Shown: positions 24,078 to 35,187 of the stretch, in pieces
How the letters are laid out: each line of letters starts with the position of its first letter
Numbering within the stretch: position 1 is the stretch's first letter
Source: Ulota crispa
Lineage: Eukaryota; Streptophyta; Bryopsida; Orthotrichales; Orthotrichaceae
Reading direction: 5' to 3'
NCBI GenBank assembly: GCA_963920765.1
Contig: OY987244.1
Coordinates: 30,298,358 to 30,362,357 of the forward strand
DNA: 64,000 nucleotides
Made by a program: the position numbers and the translations under genes
Notes under the pieces: generated by a model
Seen by the model: only the letters and a program-made list of their open reading frames with translations
Database searches by the model: none
What the model was told of the DNA's origin: nothing

Positions 24078-25865
24078 AGCTTGTCCATGGGTAGTTGGAA
24101 CAGGTCATTGAATGGCTTAAAAGCAGATAAAACACCCTTGCAGCTTTGTTTCATCTTTTGCTGAGTCAAGCTGTAAATTCAGATGCTTTGGTACTATGAG
24201 TTGTAATCTTGGATGGGTGCAACATACATCATGTAGTGCAGGCGCAAATTGTGCACGGTAGTCATGTGTTCTTACTTTGATTTGTTGAAAACAGGCGAAT
24301 GGATTCAAAGATCCTTTAATAGCCATTTAATTACTTTTTGCATTCATCAAGACTAGTGAATTCTCTGAGATATATGATGAGGGTAGAATGTCATTATTTT
24401 AGACAGAGGGTTAGTTTTAAATCTTTTGGTGAAGCCCAGGTTATCTGTTTGGACTGTGAAGCTGTAACTAGGTTTTAGTTTAGACGAGTTTCTCTTCACT
24501 TCGCATGTAATTACCCGTAGTCTCATTCTATAGCTGGCTATTAGAAATATGCGTGGGTGAGGGCAGACTGTATTACCTAAGGAGCTGAATTCTGGTTATG
24601 AAATCTGACTCGAAAATACTTGTCAAATTGAACTATTCTGTTTGTGTACCAGTGAATGTATCACAATGTACTTTTTCTTGGAATTGGAAAATGGTGCATT
24701 GCGTTGCAACACTGCATTGTTAGTAGAGCACCAGAGAATTTGACACTGTTTGATGTTACTCCTAAGTAGCTCTATAGTGTTGTATAGTAGTGTAGCAAGT
24801 GTTCACCCATTGTAATGTAATTTTTAAAATTTATACACCCATCATAATACTATTTCCAATGGTTACAAAGGTCAACAATATTTCCGAAGGTTACAAAGGT
24901 TACAAAGGTCAATGCATGGTGTTGCAAGAACAAATATGGGATGTCACATTGTATATGCGAATTTTTTCACAAATTGGTAACAGAAGGAAATGTATGCATT
25001 GCAATTGTTTTTTTTGCCTACCCTGACGGACATGTCACTATGTTCATTTTAAAAAAACTTAATGATAAATGATTTTTTCTTGCCGTACTAAGTAATTTTG
25101 TGATATTTACGGCGATAAACGATATTGCCTGTGGCGTTTAAAGATTATCAAATATTTTACCACTTTCATAGCTTGGCATGTTCTTTTTCACAATCTCAAT
25201 GAGGGCTGCCTTTGGTTATTAGCAGAGGGTAAATAGAGTTATTTCGGAAATGAAGAGTTTACTTCAAGCCATACAGATTCAGTGTTGAGAGTTCATTGAT
25301 CAATCATGACAATTATGGAACGGAATATTCAATCATTCAAATTTTACGTGGCAGAAAGTTACACGATTGAACAGATTTAACATCTGAGTACACATCTGTA
25401 TATTCTTCAACCTTATAGCCACTCATATTTCTCAATTGAAAGCGACAATTTTATCGCCACATAGTTTGACACTATCATTTTTTTCATAAAAAATGGTGCG
25501 ACAGAATTTGGTACAACGCTTTTCAGCATCTACGTCTGACTTTCCAATTCCTGGGGTTTCAACTTCTCTGCTAAAACATTCGGAATGCTAAATTCTGTCT
25601 ACTGTATCTAACATTTCCTGAGGCAATATACCTTCATTATGAGCAAACACATAATATAATGTAAAATGGGGGAATTTTCTCCTGCAGGTGCGAACTTCGC
25701 TTGGTCCCATAAAACTACAGGCCAACGATATCAATGGTTTGACCCTACAAGTCACGAGTGACTTATATATAAGCGAAATCGAAAGGTTCTCCATTTGTAC
25801 AAGGCATCATGTTCGCGTAGTGACATGACTAGCTGTGGTTCGCATGTACTATTTTTTCACGTCAT
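24078..25865. other. Convergent intergenic region, MSP1-type gene and CHS
   Basis: The 3' ends of both genes face this 1.8-kb stretch. The first part is presumably the MSP1-type 3' UTR. A small tandem 'GGTTACAAAGGT' repeat sits at about 24860-24910. No further gene is supported. Confidence 0.45.
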
Positions 25866-27262
25866 CTAGTGTGCCACGTTGGCAGCGGCCTTGAGTACGA
25901 GCACTTCCAACGTCAAGCCAGGTCCAAATCCAATGAAAAACCCGAAGTCACTGCCCTCACCAAGCGTACTCGAATCCATCTTCAAAGACCGCTGCCGAAT
26001 CTGATCCAAAACAAACAACACCGACGAACTCGACATATTCCCAAACTCCGACAAAACATCACGACTGCCCTGCATCTTGTCCTTGCTCAGCTGCAACTTA
26101 GCCTCAACCTGATCCAAAATAGCCGGGCCTCCGGGATGCACAGCCCAGAACATCTCGTTCCATTGTGGCGACCCCACGCACTTCCTCGCCTCGTTCAAAA
26201 ACTTCTCAATATTCTTCGAGATCAACCCGGGCACATCCTTCATCAGATGAAAAATGAGTCCAGCCTCGGTCAAATGTCCATCAATAGCACCGTCACTCTC
26301 GGGCAGAATCGTTTCCCCTGCCCAGTGCACCTCGAACAACGCCTTCTCCGTCTCCGGCTTGGGGTCTGATCCAACCACGTACACACCAGCACCATCGCCG
26401 AACAAAGCCGAGCCAACAAGTCCATCCAAATGGTTCTCACTCGGAGCTCGGTACGTGACGGCTGTCACTTCGCTGCAGACTGCGAGCACTCTAGCATTCT
26501 TGTTGTTCTCAGCCAAATCCTTGGCCACTCGCAACACTGATGCGCCTCCAAAGCAACCGGTTTGGTACATCATGACACGCTTCACAGAAGGCTTGAGGCC
26601 TAAGAGTTTTGCTAGAGCGTGGTCGGCACCGGGCATATTGACGCCGCTGGTGGTGGCGAAGACGATGTGTGTGATGTCGGATTTGCGGCCTCCCCATTCC
26701 TTGATAGCTTTCACGGCTGCCTCGGCGGCGAGCTTGGGCACTTGGACTACGACGATGTCGTGACGCACGTTCAACGAGGGCTCCATGTACGTGCAGATGC
26801 CGGGGTTGGCTTTGAGCACCTCCTCGGTCAAAAACATGTGTCGCTTGCGAATACCCGACTTATCACCTGCAACAACAAAGTAATCACATCAATTCTCTTG
26901 TCTATCAACTCAGAGATTACGGATTGCAAATTAGACTGATTGATAACGGAGTCAATACAGACTGAAGTAATGATAGAGGTGGAAGAATGCGATTCTATGA
27001 GAGAGTAGAAGGGCTTACAGATCCGCTTGAACTTGGCCTTGAGAGCCTCCTTGTCGCTGCAATTGGTGATATCGAAGAAGAAGTCCGGGTACTCGGATTG
27101 CAGAAACTCGGTGGGCGGCACTGCGGTGCCGATGCCCAACACACACGCAGGGCCGTCAGCACGAGGCTGGCCTCTGGGAAGCGGGGCGTTTGTCCTCATT
27201 GCTGGAGCCGCAATTGCAATCTGATCGTCGGATACGACAGCCTCTCCAGCTCGTGGCGCCAT
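25866..27262 (-). CDS. CHS: Chalcone synthase (type III polyketide synthase)
   Basis: There are two exons, 27262-27019 and 26866-25866, giving 414 aa. The intron splits a Cys codon (T|GT, residue 82), the classic conserved CHS intron position. The enzyme condenses p-coumaroyl-CoA with three malonyl-CoA to naringenin chalcone in the cytosol. Catalytic residues are visible: Cys186 in QTGCFGG, His325 in WAVHPGGP and Asn358 in SEFGNMSS. The gatekeeper Phe residues are kept (GSALFGDG and AGLIFHLM), and the GFGPGLT signature is near the C-terminus. The N-terminus is about 20 residues longer than typical seed-plant CHS (Ala/Pro-rich). Because the active-site positions are conserved, a true CHS is more likely than a stilbene-type or other type III PKS, but sequence alone does not exclude that. 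It is divergent from PAL at 40866. Confidence 0.93.
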
Positions 27263-27717
27263 GGTGATGTGCGTGAACTAGACTTACGTGTGTTCGAAAT
27301 CCAAACCCCTGAAGAAGATCGGCACAGAAAGACTTGCAAACTGAACTATCAGAGATGTCTAATAACCTCAAAGAAGCGGTGCAAAGTGCAAAGAGATATG
27401 GAAGTAATCGTTCGACTGTGATTGATGAGGAGCTAAGTTGTTTGAGCTTCTTCTAGAGATTAGTGCTGTTGTGAGGATTTCAGGGATGGTTGCGCTTTTT
27501 ATGTGCTCTGAGAGCTGCAGATTTCGAAGTTTGAAGTCTTCGTTTCAAGTTTCAACTCCGCATGCGATGTGAGCAGTTCGATGCGATATTGACGATCCGG
27601 GGAGTGGGCCACTAGTCGTCGCGCGTTGAAAGGTGGTGGTCAGCCGTGGACACGGATGCGTTGAAACCTGCCGTGTCATCGACAGTCTGTATAGCTCAGC
27701 AGGGAACTTTTTTTGGA
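27263..27717 (-). promoter_or_regulatory. Putative CHS promoter and 5' UTR
   Basis: This is the region immediately upstream of the CHS start on the minus strand. A TATA-like ACATAAAAAGCGC (complement of 27492-27504) lies about 230 bp before the ATG. The GC-richer sequence ends near 27715, where a long foldback repeat begins. That leaves about 450 bp of unique proximal promoter. The TATA call is tentative. Confidence 0.35.
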
Positions 27718-28305
27718 CGCATTTTCGCCAAAAACACCATATTCGTTAAACTGGGAAAAATAGTACATTTTGGGACTTCCAAAGGTTTCAGGTGATCACC
27801 TAAAACCGAGCTCGTCGATTTTTTGTTGGTACATGTGTCCTCACCTGAGAGAAAGAATTTGCGAGGGAAAAAATTTTAGTGGCTCAAACTAAATTTGATA
27901 CCTTCAAATTTAGTTTAAGGTAATTTTTTTGGATTTAAGGTGGAGTACAAAATGGTACCTCCATTTCTCTCAATTTAACAAATATGGTGTTCAAAGTCTT
28001 CTACATCATGTGAAAACAAGCTATTTTAACACTAACACCATATTAATTAAATTGGGAATAACAAAGATCCCATTTTGTACACCACCTTAAACCCAAAAAG
28101 TTACCTTAAACCAGATTCAAAGGTATCAGATTCAATTTAAGCCACTAAGATTTTTTCCCTCCCAAATTCCTCCTCTCAGGTGAGGGCACGTGTACCCAAA
28201 AAAAAACGTTGGAGCTCGGATTAAGGTGATCACCTTAATCTCTAGTAGTCCCCAAATGTACTGTTATTCCCAGTTTAATTAATATGGTGTTCACTGAAAA
28301 AATGA
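27718..28305. mobile_element. Large foldback element with arms of more than 200 bp
   Basis: The left arm has CACCATATTCGTTAAACTGG, AGTACATTTTGGGACT and AGGTGATCACCT. The right arm repeats these inverted (AGGTGATCACCTTAATC, AATGTACTGTTATTCCCAG, AATTAATATGGTGTTCA). The inner arms mirror the TTTAGTTTAAGGTAATTTTT region. The centre is near 28000. Related edges recur near 32780, 33430 and 39770. The superfamily is unclear. Transcription through it would give a long hairpin RNA. Confidence 0.6.
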
Positions 28306-28341
28306 GTGAAAAGATGGATGAAATAGCCATACCCCTTTGAA

Positions 28342-28687
28342 GGGAAATTACAAATAAGGGGTACAAAAAGAAACAAAAAATTACAAATAGGGGCACAGTT
28401 TCAAAATAGCTACAAATCTGGGTACATTTTCAAAAATACAATTTGTAAATTTCTGTAAAATTTTGGTTTGAACATTGATTGATTTAGATATATCACACTA
28501 AATATTAACTGACTTCCAAAAAATGAAGAGGCTTCTTCAAATCAAGATAAAGGGATCTTGAAGCTGTGCCCTAGTAGGTACTTATTTTGATATTGTGCCT
28601 TATTTATAAGTATGTTGAAACAGTGCCCCTATCTATAATATGGAGTGTATTTTTTTTCTGTCTCTGTGCCCCTCTTTGTAACATCCC
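28342..28687. mobile_element. Foldback MITE, about 346 bp
   Basis: The left GGGAAATTACAAATAAGGGG is mirrored by CCCCTCTTTGTAACATCCC. Further inverted blocks follow (AATAGGGGCACAGTTTCAA against TTGAAACAGTGCCCCTATCT). The GGG..CCC ends resemble the other MULE-like foldbacks, but no target duplication is evident. Confidence 0.5.
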
Positions 28688-29404
28688 CAATTACTAAACT
28701 TTAGATTAAGTATGATAATATTGGCTGATTTGGGACTAAATATACACACAGGAATGATTCTATCCATAGCGTTTGATGAGCTTTAATCGCTAAACACGGT
28801 GCTTCTCAATTTTAACCCAGTTTTCATGTTCGTGCATCGAATCTTTCTATTGATTTAGTATTTTATACTATAATAAGAATAGTTGAAAAACCTGGTCAGT
28901 GCTTTTTCCTGCACTTTCAACTGCTGTTTTAGCAATTTCAACCTGCTGACTTCGTATTAAGTTAGCTGCTGGTTCTTTTTGATCATTGTTCTTCGGTACG
29001 TGTCGCTTGACAAACGTGTTTACAAAATATTCGTGCAGCTAATGGCAATTTTTAGAATAAGCGTGTACTTTAGCTCTTAAAATATACATTTTCTTTTCCT
29101 TCAACTCCAGCTTTTCTAATTTCATCTTTCAGTTCCTTGTACCAACGTTGACAAACCGAAGTAATGGAACAACGTGGTTGAATTCGTTCCTTTGCTTTAG
29201 TGAATTTCCTTCCCATTCAAATATTCTAACAAGGAGTCAAGGACCAGCAAAAAATTCACGGGACAAAATCGTCCACGTGTTCACGTCCATCGTTAATAAC
29301 AAGTGTTCTTCGTAGCTGTCATCTTAATGTTGGCGACCCTACTAACGCGAAGGTGGTCTATGTCCAAATGATGGAAGATTCTGGCAAATTTTAGCCTAAA
29401 GTAG

Positions 29405-30055
29405 ATTAGGGGGCTTGAACATCAAGTTTTGGAGGTGACTCACATCGCAATTTACCTTGGTGATTTAGGGGCTTCAAACATCAACTTTTTTTGGTGACTC
29501 ACATCGCGATTCACCTCTGTGAATTCACTAGTGAATCTTGACATGACTCACCTCTAGACTTCACTCCTAATGTGATCCACGTGAGGAGTGAATTTCAAAA
29601 ATTCATTTTTGTGGCTTCTCAAGGCTCATGCACTTGTGTCCTCAAACCCTGAAATTTTTTTTGCAGAAATTCCCGCAAACTCACGAGTATCTCAAACTTT
29701 GCGCGTGCAAGGAATGAAAACATTTCACTAGCAAGCAGAGATCCTGTGAGGTGAGAAGTTCGAAGGCAATATTTTATGTTTGAAGCCCCCTATTTAGTGG
29801 TGAATAACAAGGTGATGCAACTTTGGAATTCACCCCTAACGTGTTTCACGTTAGGAGTGAACATCAGAAATTTACCTTTGCGCAGCTCATCAAACTTCCA
29901 ACTTGTGCACAAAACCCTACTTGACGTTGACCGCAAACTCATGGGTGTCTCATACTTTGGGCATGCAAGTGAATTAAAATAATTCACTAGTGAGTTGGGA
30001 CCCTATGAGGTGAGAAACTTGTACACTTTATTTTATGTTTGAAGCCCCCTATTTT
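29405..30055 (+). repeat. Two diverged direct repeats of about 300 bp
   Basis: Shared ordered blocks occur twice: AGGAGTGAA.., CGCAAACTCA(C/T)G(A/G)GT.TCTCA, ATTTCACTAG / ATTCACTAG, GA..CCT.TGAGGTGAGAA and TTTTATGTTTGAAGCCCCCT (ending near 29793 and 30052). A shorter repeat, ACATCAA.TTTT..GGTGACTCACATCGC, occurs twice at 29420-29510. This is a tandem duplication of unknown origin with no coding potential. Confidence 0.6.
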
Positions 30056-30148
30056 TGCTTCAATGCTTCATGGCCAGAGTTAGGATTGATTTTTTGTAAA
30101 ACTATTTGCGTCACATGGCCAATACCCCATATGAAAGATATTTATTTT

Positions 30149-30465
30149 AGGAAATATTTATGAATACCCTTGAAGTTTGCCATATTTGCATAAATACCCC
30201 TGGCTTTTCAGAAATTACACATATACTCTTGGATCATGATTTCCAGGTGTTTGTTCTGTTGTGCACATAATTACTTCCCTTGTGACCAATGTTGCTGCAA
30301 GGAGTGCAATATAACAAAAACAAAGCAACATGCGCACAAAGAGAGAAAAAAGTAACATGTAGAATAGAACAAAATCAACAAACGCTTAGAAATTATGGTC
30401 CAAGGATATTTGTGCAATTTTTGAAAAACTACGGGTATCTATACAAACTCCATGAAACTTTTTGT
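30149..30465. mobile_element. MULE-like MITE, degraded right end
   Basis: The left end AGGAAATATTTATGAATACC is followed by CTTGAAGTTTGCCATATTTG. The inverted arm at 30380-30440 reads AAATTATGGTCCAAGGATAT and CGGGTATCTATACAAA. It is the same family as 59080-59404, but the last ~25 bp of the right terminus are altered. Confidence 0.55.
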
Positions 30466-30838
30466 TTTTTTAAAATTGTCCTGAAAATCACTAGTTTTAA
30501 GATCTACTTGTCACATGACCATTGAGAAAATTTGATTTGTCCCAAACGCCAGTTGAAAGAAGAGCTATCAGTCACCAATATTTGGAGAATAACATGAAAA
30601 TTTAACTAATTAGATATTTTCCCTTTCCAAAATATTTCTGATTCCCAAAATATTTCTAATTCCCAAGTTCTTCCCAAACCTTATGTACTTAGAGCAAGAC
30701 TATAGGGCAAGGTCTGATAGCAAAAACAAAGTTGGGCAAAGCAAAATAGTCAAAGCTCAACAAAGTTCAGAGTAGCTTGAGTGTGGCATTTGTAATATAC
30801 ATGGAATTTGCAAGCACAACTTGGGAGCGATCTACAAA

Positions 30839-31753
30839 TTAACCCTTACCCTTTAACGACCACACCCATTTTCACAGAATCCCCTGAAAACAAGGGCTGT
30901 AAGCTTAGATTTGGAATTGATTCAAATATGGACCCATTTTCAAAAATCCAACCATACAAATGGGAAGTACACCTTGTTTATTGTAAAGCACCGAAATTTC
31001 AACTAGATCTACCGTTGGAGGTGAAATATTATAATGATTGAGTGAGTTGTATGTGGAAAATCTCTTATGTTTCATCCTTGTATAGTTTTGAATGTTAACC
31101 TTTCATGCAAGTTTTGAGTAAGAAGAGCCTTACATTTTTAGAAAGTAGGGTTTCCCACCTTTCCAACAAGACTAGTTTCATACAAAATAGACAAAAATAG
31201 CAATCACAAAGTGTAGCTAAGTGGACAAAAAGGGTCAAAAAACCCACTTTCTTTGCTACCCTAAAACAATTCTACAAAAATTTGATAATTATTCTAGAAA
31301 ACACAATTGGTGAAAACAATCAAGAATTGGCCTTAAATATAGGATGACAAATTTTAAAGCCAAAATGACAACAGCATTTCAGTAGATCTTCAAATACTAC
31401 AATTATACTACTACCGTATATGAAAATAATACAAGCGTATTTCTTAAGCAATTTAAAATATTTTAGAAAGGTGCAATTGAAATTTGACATTTTTCTTGCA
31501 TACTTGATGTATTGTGTTGTTGCTTTGATCCATCTTTGACAAAAATTGAACACGTATTTTGAAGCCATGCCATATAAATACCATTATTTATCAACTCACC
31601 CAATTGCATTGTTATTTTTTTAGATGGATGCAAAATTCTTGTGATCACATGCGTACTTCAAGACCAAATTCCAAATTATTGAGCAATTTCAACCTACAGG
31701 CCAAAAACCACTCCCACGACCAAAATATGGTCGCGTGGTCTTTAAAGGGTTAA
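30839..31753. mobile_element. TTAA-type MITE, ACGACC family, about 915 bp
   Basis: The left end reads TTAACCCTTACCCTTTAACGACCACACC, apparently with a duplicated terminal CCCTT. The right end, reverse-complemented, is TTAACCCTTTAAAGACCACG. The TIR type (CCCTTAAACGACC) matches the 234-bp element at 60737-60970. Its right TTAA (31750-31753) is shared with the next element. The small frames inside are not genes. Confidence 0.6.
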
Positions 31754-32682
31754 AGGACTAGTGTCCCCTTGGGGGACAAATGGGACCTTGGGCATGTACC
31801 TATGATTAAACCAATTTTTATGATTTTTTTGAAACTTTTGAGGAAGGTGGGGAATTCAAAGATGAACGTGTGCATCTAATTTTTTCTTCATTATGACATT
31901 TATTGAAGAGGTTATGCATGAATTTTTGAACAACAAGGGAGGGCAAGCAATCCAGGTAGCTCAAATAACTTCTTTAAAAATTGCGTTTAAAAAAATAATA
32001 ATCTAAAATTGGTTCTTGAGATTTTTGAATATGTGAGGAGCTTTGAATTATTCAATTTTGATTAATGAGTGAGAAGTTTTACTTTGCCAGTAGGTATGGG
32101 ACTCCCAAATCTCCATTCTTTTTGCCCCTTGTAAAACTTGGTGCTTTAAAGTTTTTGTTGATTTTTTTTTTCCAAGTTGTACTAGACTAGGATTCCTTGG
32201 TTTTCACCATCTAGATCAAAGTAATTTAGATTTCTGAATTGTACATAAATCTTCCAATATTGCCTAGTGTATATGCAAATTTCATGGCCTTATAGCATTG
32301 CAAGATTTACAAAGTATGATACACCTCCAATTCATTTGAAAATTCTCCCACACTTACCTAACTTGGTCTTCTACATGGAAATAATAAACCTCAACTTTTT
32401 GTACAGCAATTTTTTTGATATAGGAGAGGTCAAAAGCTTTTGAAAATTTTGGAAGCATGCGAAAAAAAAATTACACTATAGATGTCAATATCTCAATGAC
32501 TCCTCTACATCTAGAACAAGCTAATTTTTATTCCACAAGTACCTCCCATAGTCTAGAGCAGGATCCTATGGTTGGATTTGTTTTTTTTTAAACACAATTA
32601 CTCTACATTTCTATTCATTGCCCTAGAAGTAGCAATTTCAACAACTTTTGTAGAAAATAGGGCTTAGTCATTTAGGGGTCTA
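31750..32682 (+). mobile_element. TTAA-type MITE, GGACC family, 933 bp, eroded termini
   Basis: After TTAA the left CCCCT has been lost (TTAAAGGACTAG), but the family hairpin GTGTCCCC..GGGGGACA and TGGGACC are intact. The right end reads CATTTAGGGGTCTA, with TTAA mutated to TCTA. Body blocks match 33839-34776 inverted. It abuts the previous element at the shared TTAA. Confidence 0.7.
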
Positions 32683-32804
32683 GGGTCATGCATGCTCTAG
32701 AAAAAAAGTGAAGGTAACACCTTTGGAGATAGTTGTATGTAAGAGGGTGTTTTTTAAGCAAAATTTGATAAAGAGTTACTAATGTCATATTCATTAATTT
32801 GGGA

Positions 32805-33262
32805 AAACAATAGGTATAATGCGTGCCACCATAACCAACAAACATTTGGCCACAAAATGTCAAATAGTGGTCAACTTTGATTGCTATCACCATCTTTTTG
32901 ACATAAGTTAATTCCAATCCGTTTTCATAACTTTTTTCCTAAGATCTCCTTGCTTAAAGTAACAAAGAGTTTTAGGTTATTGAGAGACTTAAAATTACAA
33001 GAAACTTCAACTTATTGAAGGCTATTATAGCATAAAATAACAAATATTTAAAAGCCATATGAACTATTCATAACAACTCTTAATAAGTTGAAACTCTTTG
33101 TAACTTTAAGTAAGGAGATCTTAGGATAAAAGTTACAAAGATAGATTGGAATTATCATTTGTCAAAAAGATAGTGATAGCACCCAAAGTTGACCATTATT
33201 TGACATTTTGTGACCAAACGTTTGTTGGTTTATGGTGGCATGCACCGTACCATTTTGTACCT
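32805..33262. mobile_element. Foldback element with arms of about 190 bp
   Basis: The left arm (GCGTGCCACCATAACCAACA, AAATGTCAAATAGTGGTCAA, CCTAAGATCTCCTTGCTTAA) is repeated inverted in the right arm up to TGTTGGTTTATGGTGGCATG. The arms are highly similar over almost the whole length, with a loop near 33010-33060. The ends resemble the 212-bp MITE in the MSP1-type intron. Outer flanks near 32780 and 33430 resemble edges of the 27718-28305 element, so it may be nested. Confidence 0.65.
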
Positions 33263-33838
33263 CATCTTTATCCAAAATAGCCACAATTCAATTAAGGAGA
33301 TCACCTTAAACCTAGTTAAGGAACTTCTATCCAAAATTTCAAAAGTTAATAAATTTTCTGTTCAAAAAGAGCGTATTTTTGAAATATATATATCTCGTTT
33401 CATTGAAAAATAGTAAACGGATTCCCGACCCAATGAATATGGTGTACTCTTAAAAAAAAAAAAAAAAAAAAAGTCGGAAGTCCCACTTTGTACACTTTTT
33501 CCCAAATTAACGAATATGCAAGTAACTTGCATTCTAGACTCACGGTGGTTGGACATTTTAAATTCATTATCACATATCCCTCGTGCAAATATTCCCGCAT
33601 ATTACATTGATTAGAATGCCATCATGGTTGTTTGGAGGAACATGAAGGATCGAAGCATCTATCCTCTTTAGTGCCATTTTTTGATGCTTTTTGTATGATT
33701 AGAGTGATTTGAATTGTTATGTTTTAATCCGTCCTTTCTCATTTGTGAACATCCAAAAATCCACTATATTTTAAAAGTGCATATCAGGGATTTTACATTA
33801 GGACTCAAAGCCAAAAACTTCAAAACATATTTTCAGAT

Positions 33839-34776
33839 TTAACCCCTAAAGGACCAAGCCCTTATTTCAGTGAAAGTTACTGAAAACTGTCATTTTTGGG
33901 GAATGGGTACAAAGGTAGGAAAAACAATTATTTGTGGATATCCAACCGTAAGATCTTGTCCTAAACTATGGGAGGTAATTTTGGAAAAAAAACTAGCTCA
34001 TTCTAGATGTAGAGGAGTGAGATATTGACTTTTGAAGTGAAAAAAAAAGTTTTTTCCTTGCTTTCCGAAAATTTCAGAAGCCTTTGATTGCCTCTAAATA
34101 AATAAAAATGCTATATGCAAATGTGAGGTTTATTTTTCCCATGTAGAAGACCAAGTTAGGTAAGTGTGGGAGAATTTTCAAATGAATTGGAGGTGTGAAT
34201 CATATTTTGTAAAATCTTGCAATGCCGTAAGGCCATGAAATTTGCATATACACTAGGCAAAATTGGAGGATTTATGTAAAATTGTGAAATGTGATTTACT
34301 TTGATCCAAATGGTGAAAACCAAGGAATCTTAGTCTACTACAGCAAGGAAAAAAAAAAGTCAAAAAAAAATTCACAAAGAGCACAAAAAGTATAGCACCA
34401 AAGGCAAAAGGAATGGAAGTATGGGAGTTCCGTACTTGCCCGCAAACTAAAACTTTTCAATCATAAATTGGAATTGAATGATTCAAAGCTCCCCACATAT
34501 GTATAAATCTAAAGAACCAATTTCAGATTTTTATTTTGAAAAAATGTTATTTTTAGAAAAGTTTTTGGCTGCCCGATCTCCACCTTTTTTCAAAAATTCA
34601 TGCATAACTTCTTCAATAAATGTCGGAATGAAGAAAAAATTAGATGCCCACATAGGTTTTTGAATTCCTCATCTTCCATAAAAGTTTCAAAAAATCATAC
34701 AAAGTAGTTTAGTTGTAAGTACATGCCCAAAATCCCAATTGTCCCCCAAGGGGACAGTTGGTCCTTTAGGGGTTAA
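33839..34776 (-). mobile_element. TTAA-type MITE, GGACC family, 938 bp, best-preserved copy
   Basis: The left end TTAACCCCTAAAGGACCAA and the right end TTGGTCCTTTAGGGGTTAA give a perfect 19-bp TIR. The hairpin end is on the right here (TTGTCCCCCAAGGGGACAG), so the element is in the minus orientation. It makes a good reference copy for the family. It is non-coding. Confidence 0.87.
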
Positions 34777-35115
34777 AAAACAAAATCTAGCATGACCCCT
34801 ACTTCAAGAATGGTCCTCTAAAAATAGAAGGAAAATTCTTTTACCCAAGGACATTTTTGGATTTTATTAAATTCTAATTATTTGATCAAAAAACATTGTT
34901 TTGAAATGATCAACACTATGGGCTGGAATGTAAATATCAATATCTCTACTTAATAGTTTTTTTTTATCCCTTATCTCATAAAATTTTCAAAATTTGCACT
35001 AATGACCTTAGCTTTTTGGCTTTGAGACCTTTACACAAAATAAAGTTGACCCCATTATACTCATGTCATAATGGGTGCTTGGGGGTTGTTGAGGCCATTT
35101 GTATTGAAATCTTGA

Positions 35116-35187
35116 TTAACCCCTAAATGCCCAAGGCATCAAATTTTAGTGTAAAAACCTCCAGAATTTGATGCCTTGGGCATTTAA
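35116..35187. mobile_element. 72-bp minimal TTAA palindrome, ATGCCC family
   Basis: TTAACCCCTAAATGCCCAAG, then GCATCAAATT, is mirrored after a ~17-bp centre by AATTTGATGCC and TTGGGCATTTAA. It is little more than two terminal repeats. The outermost CCCC on the right is missing, and its TTAA is the left TTAA of the next element. Confidence 0.75.

Noticed and set aside
26254-26763. 169-aa and 166-aa plus frames opposite CHS
   Set aside because: They are antisense to the CHS exon. Codon bias of the real gene leaves these frames open.
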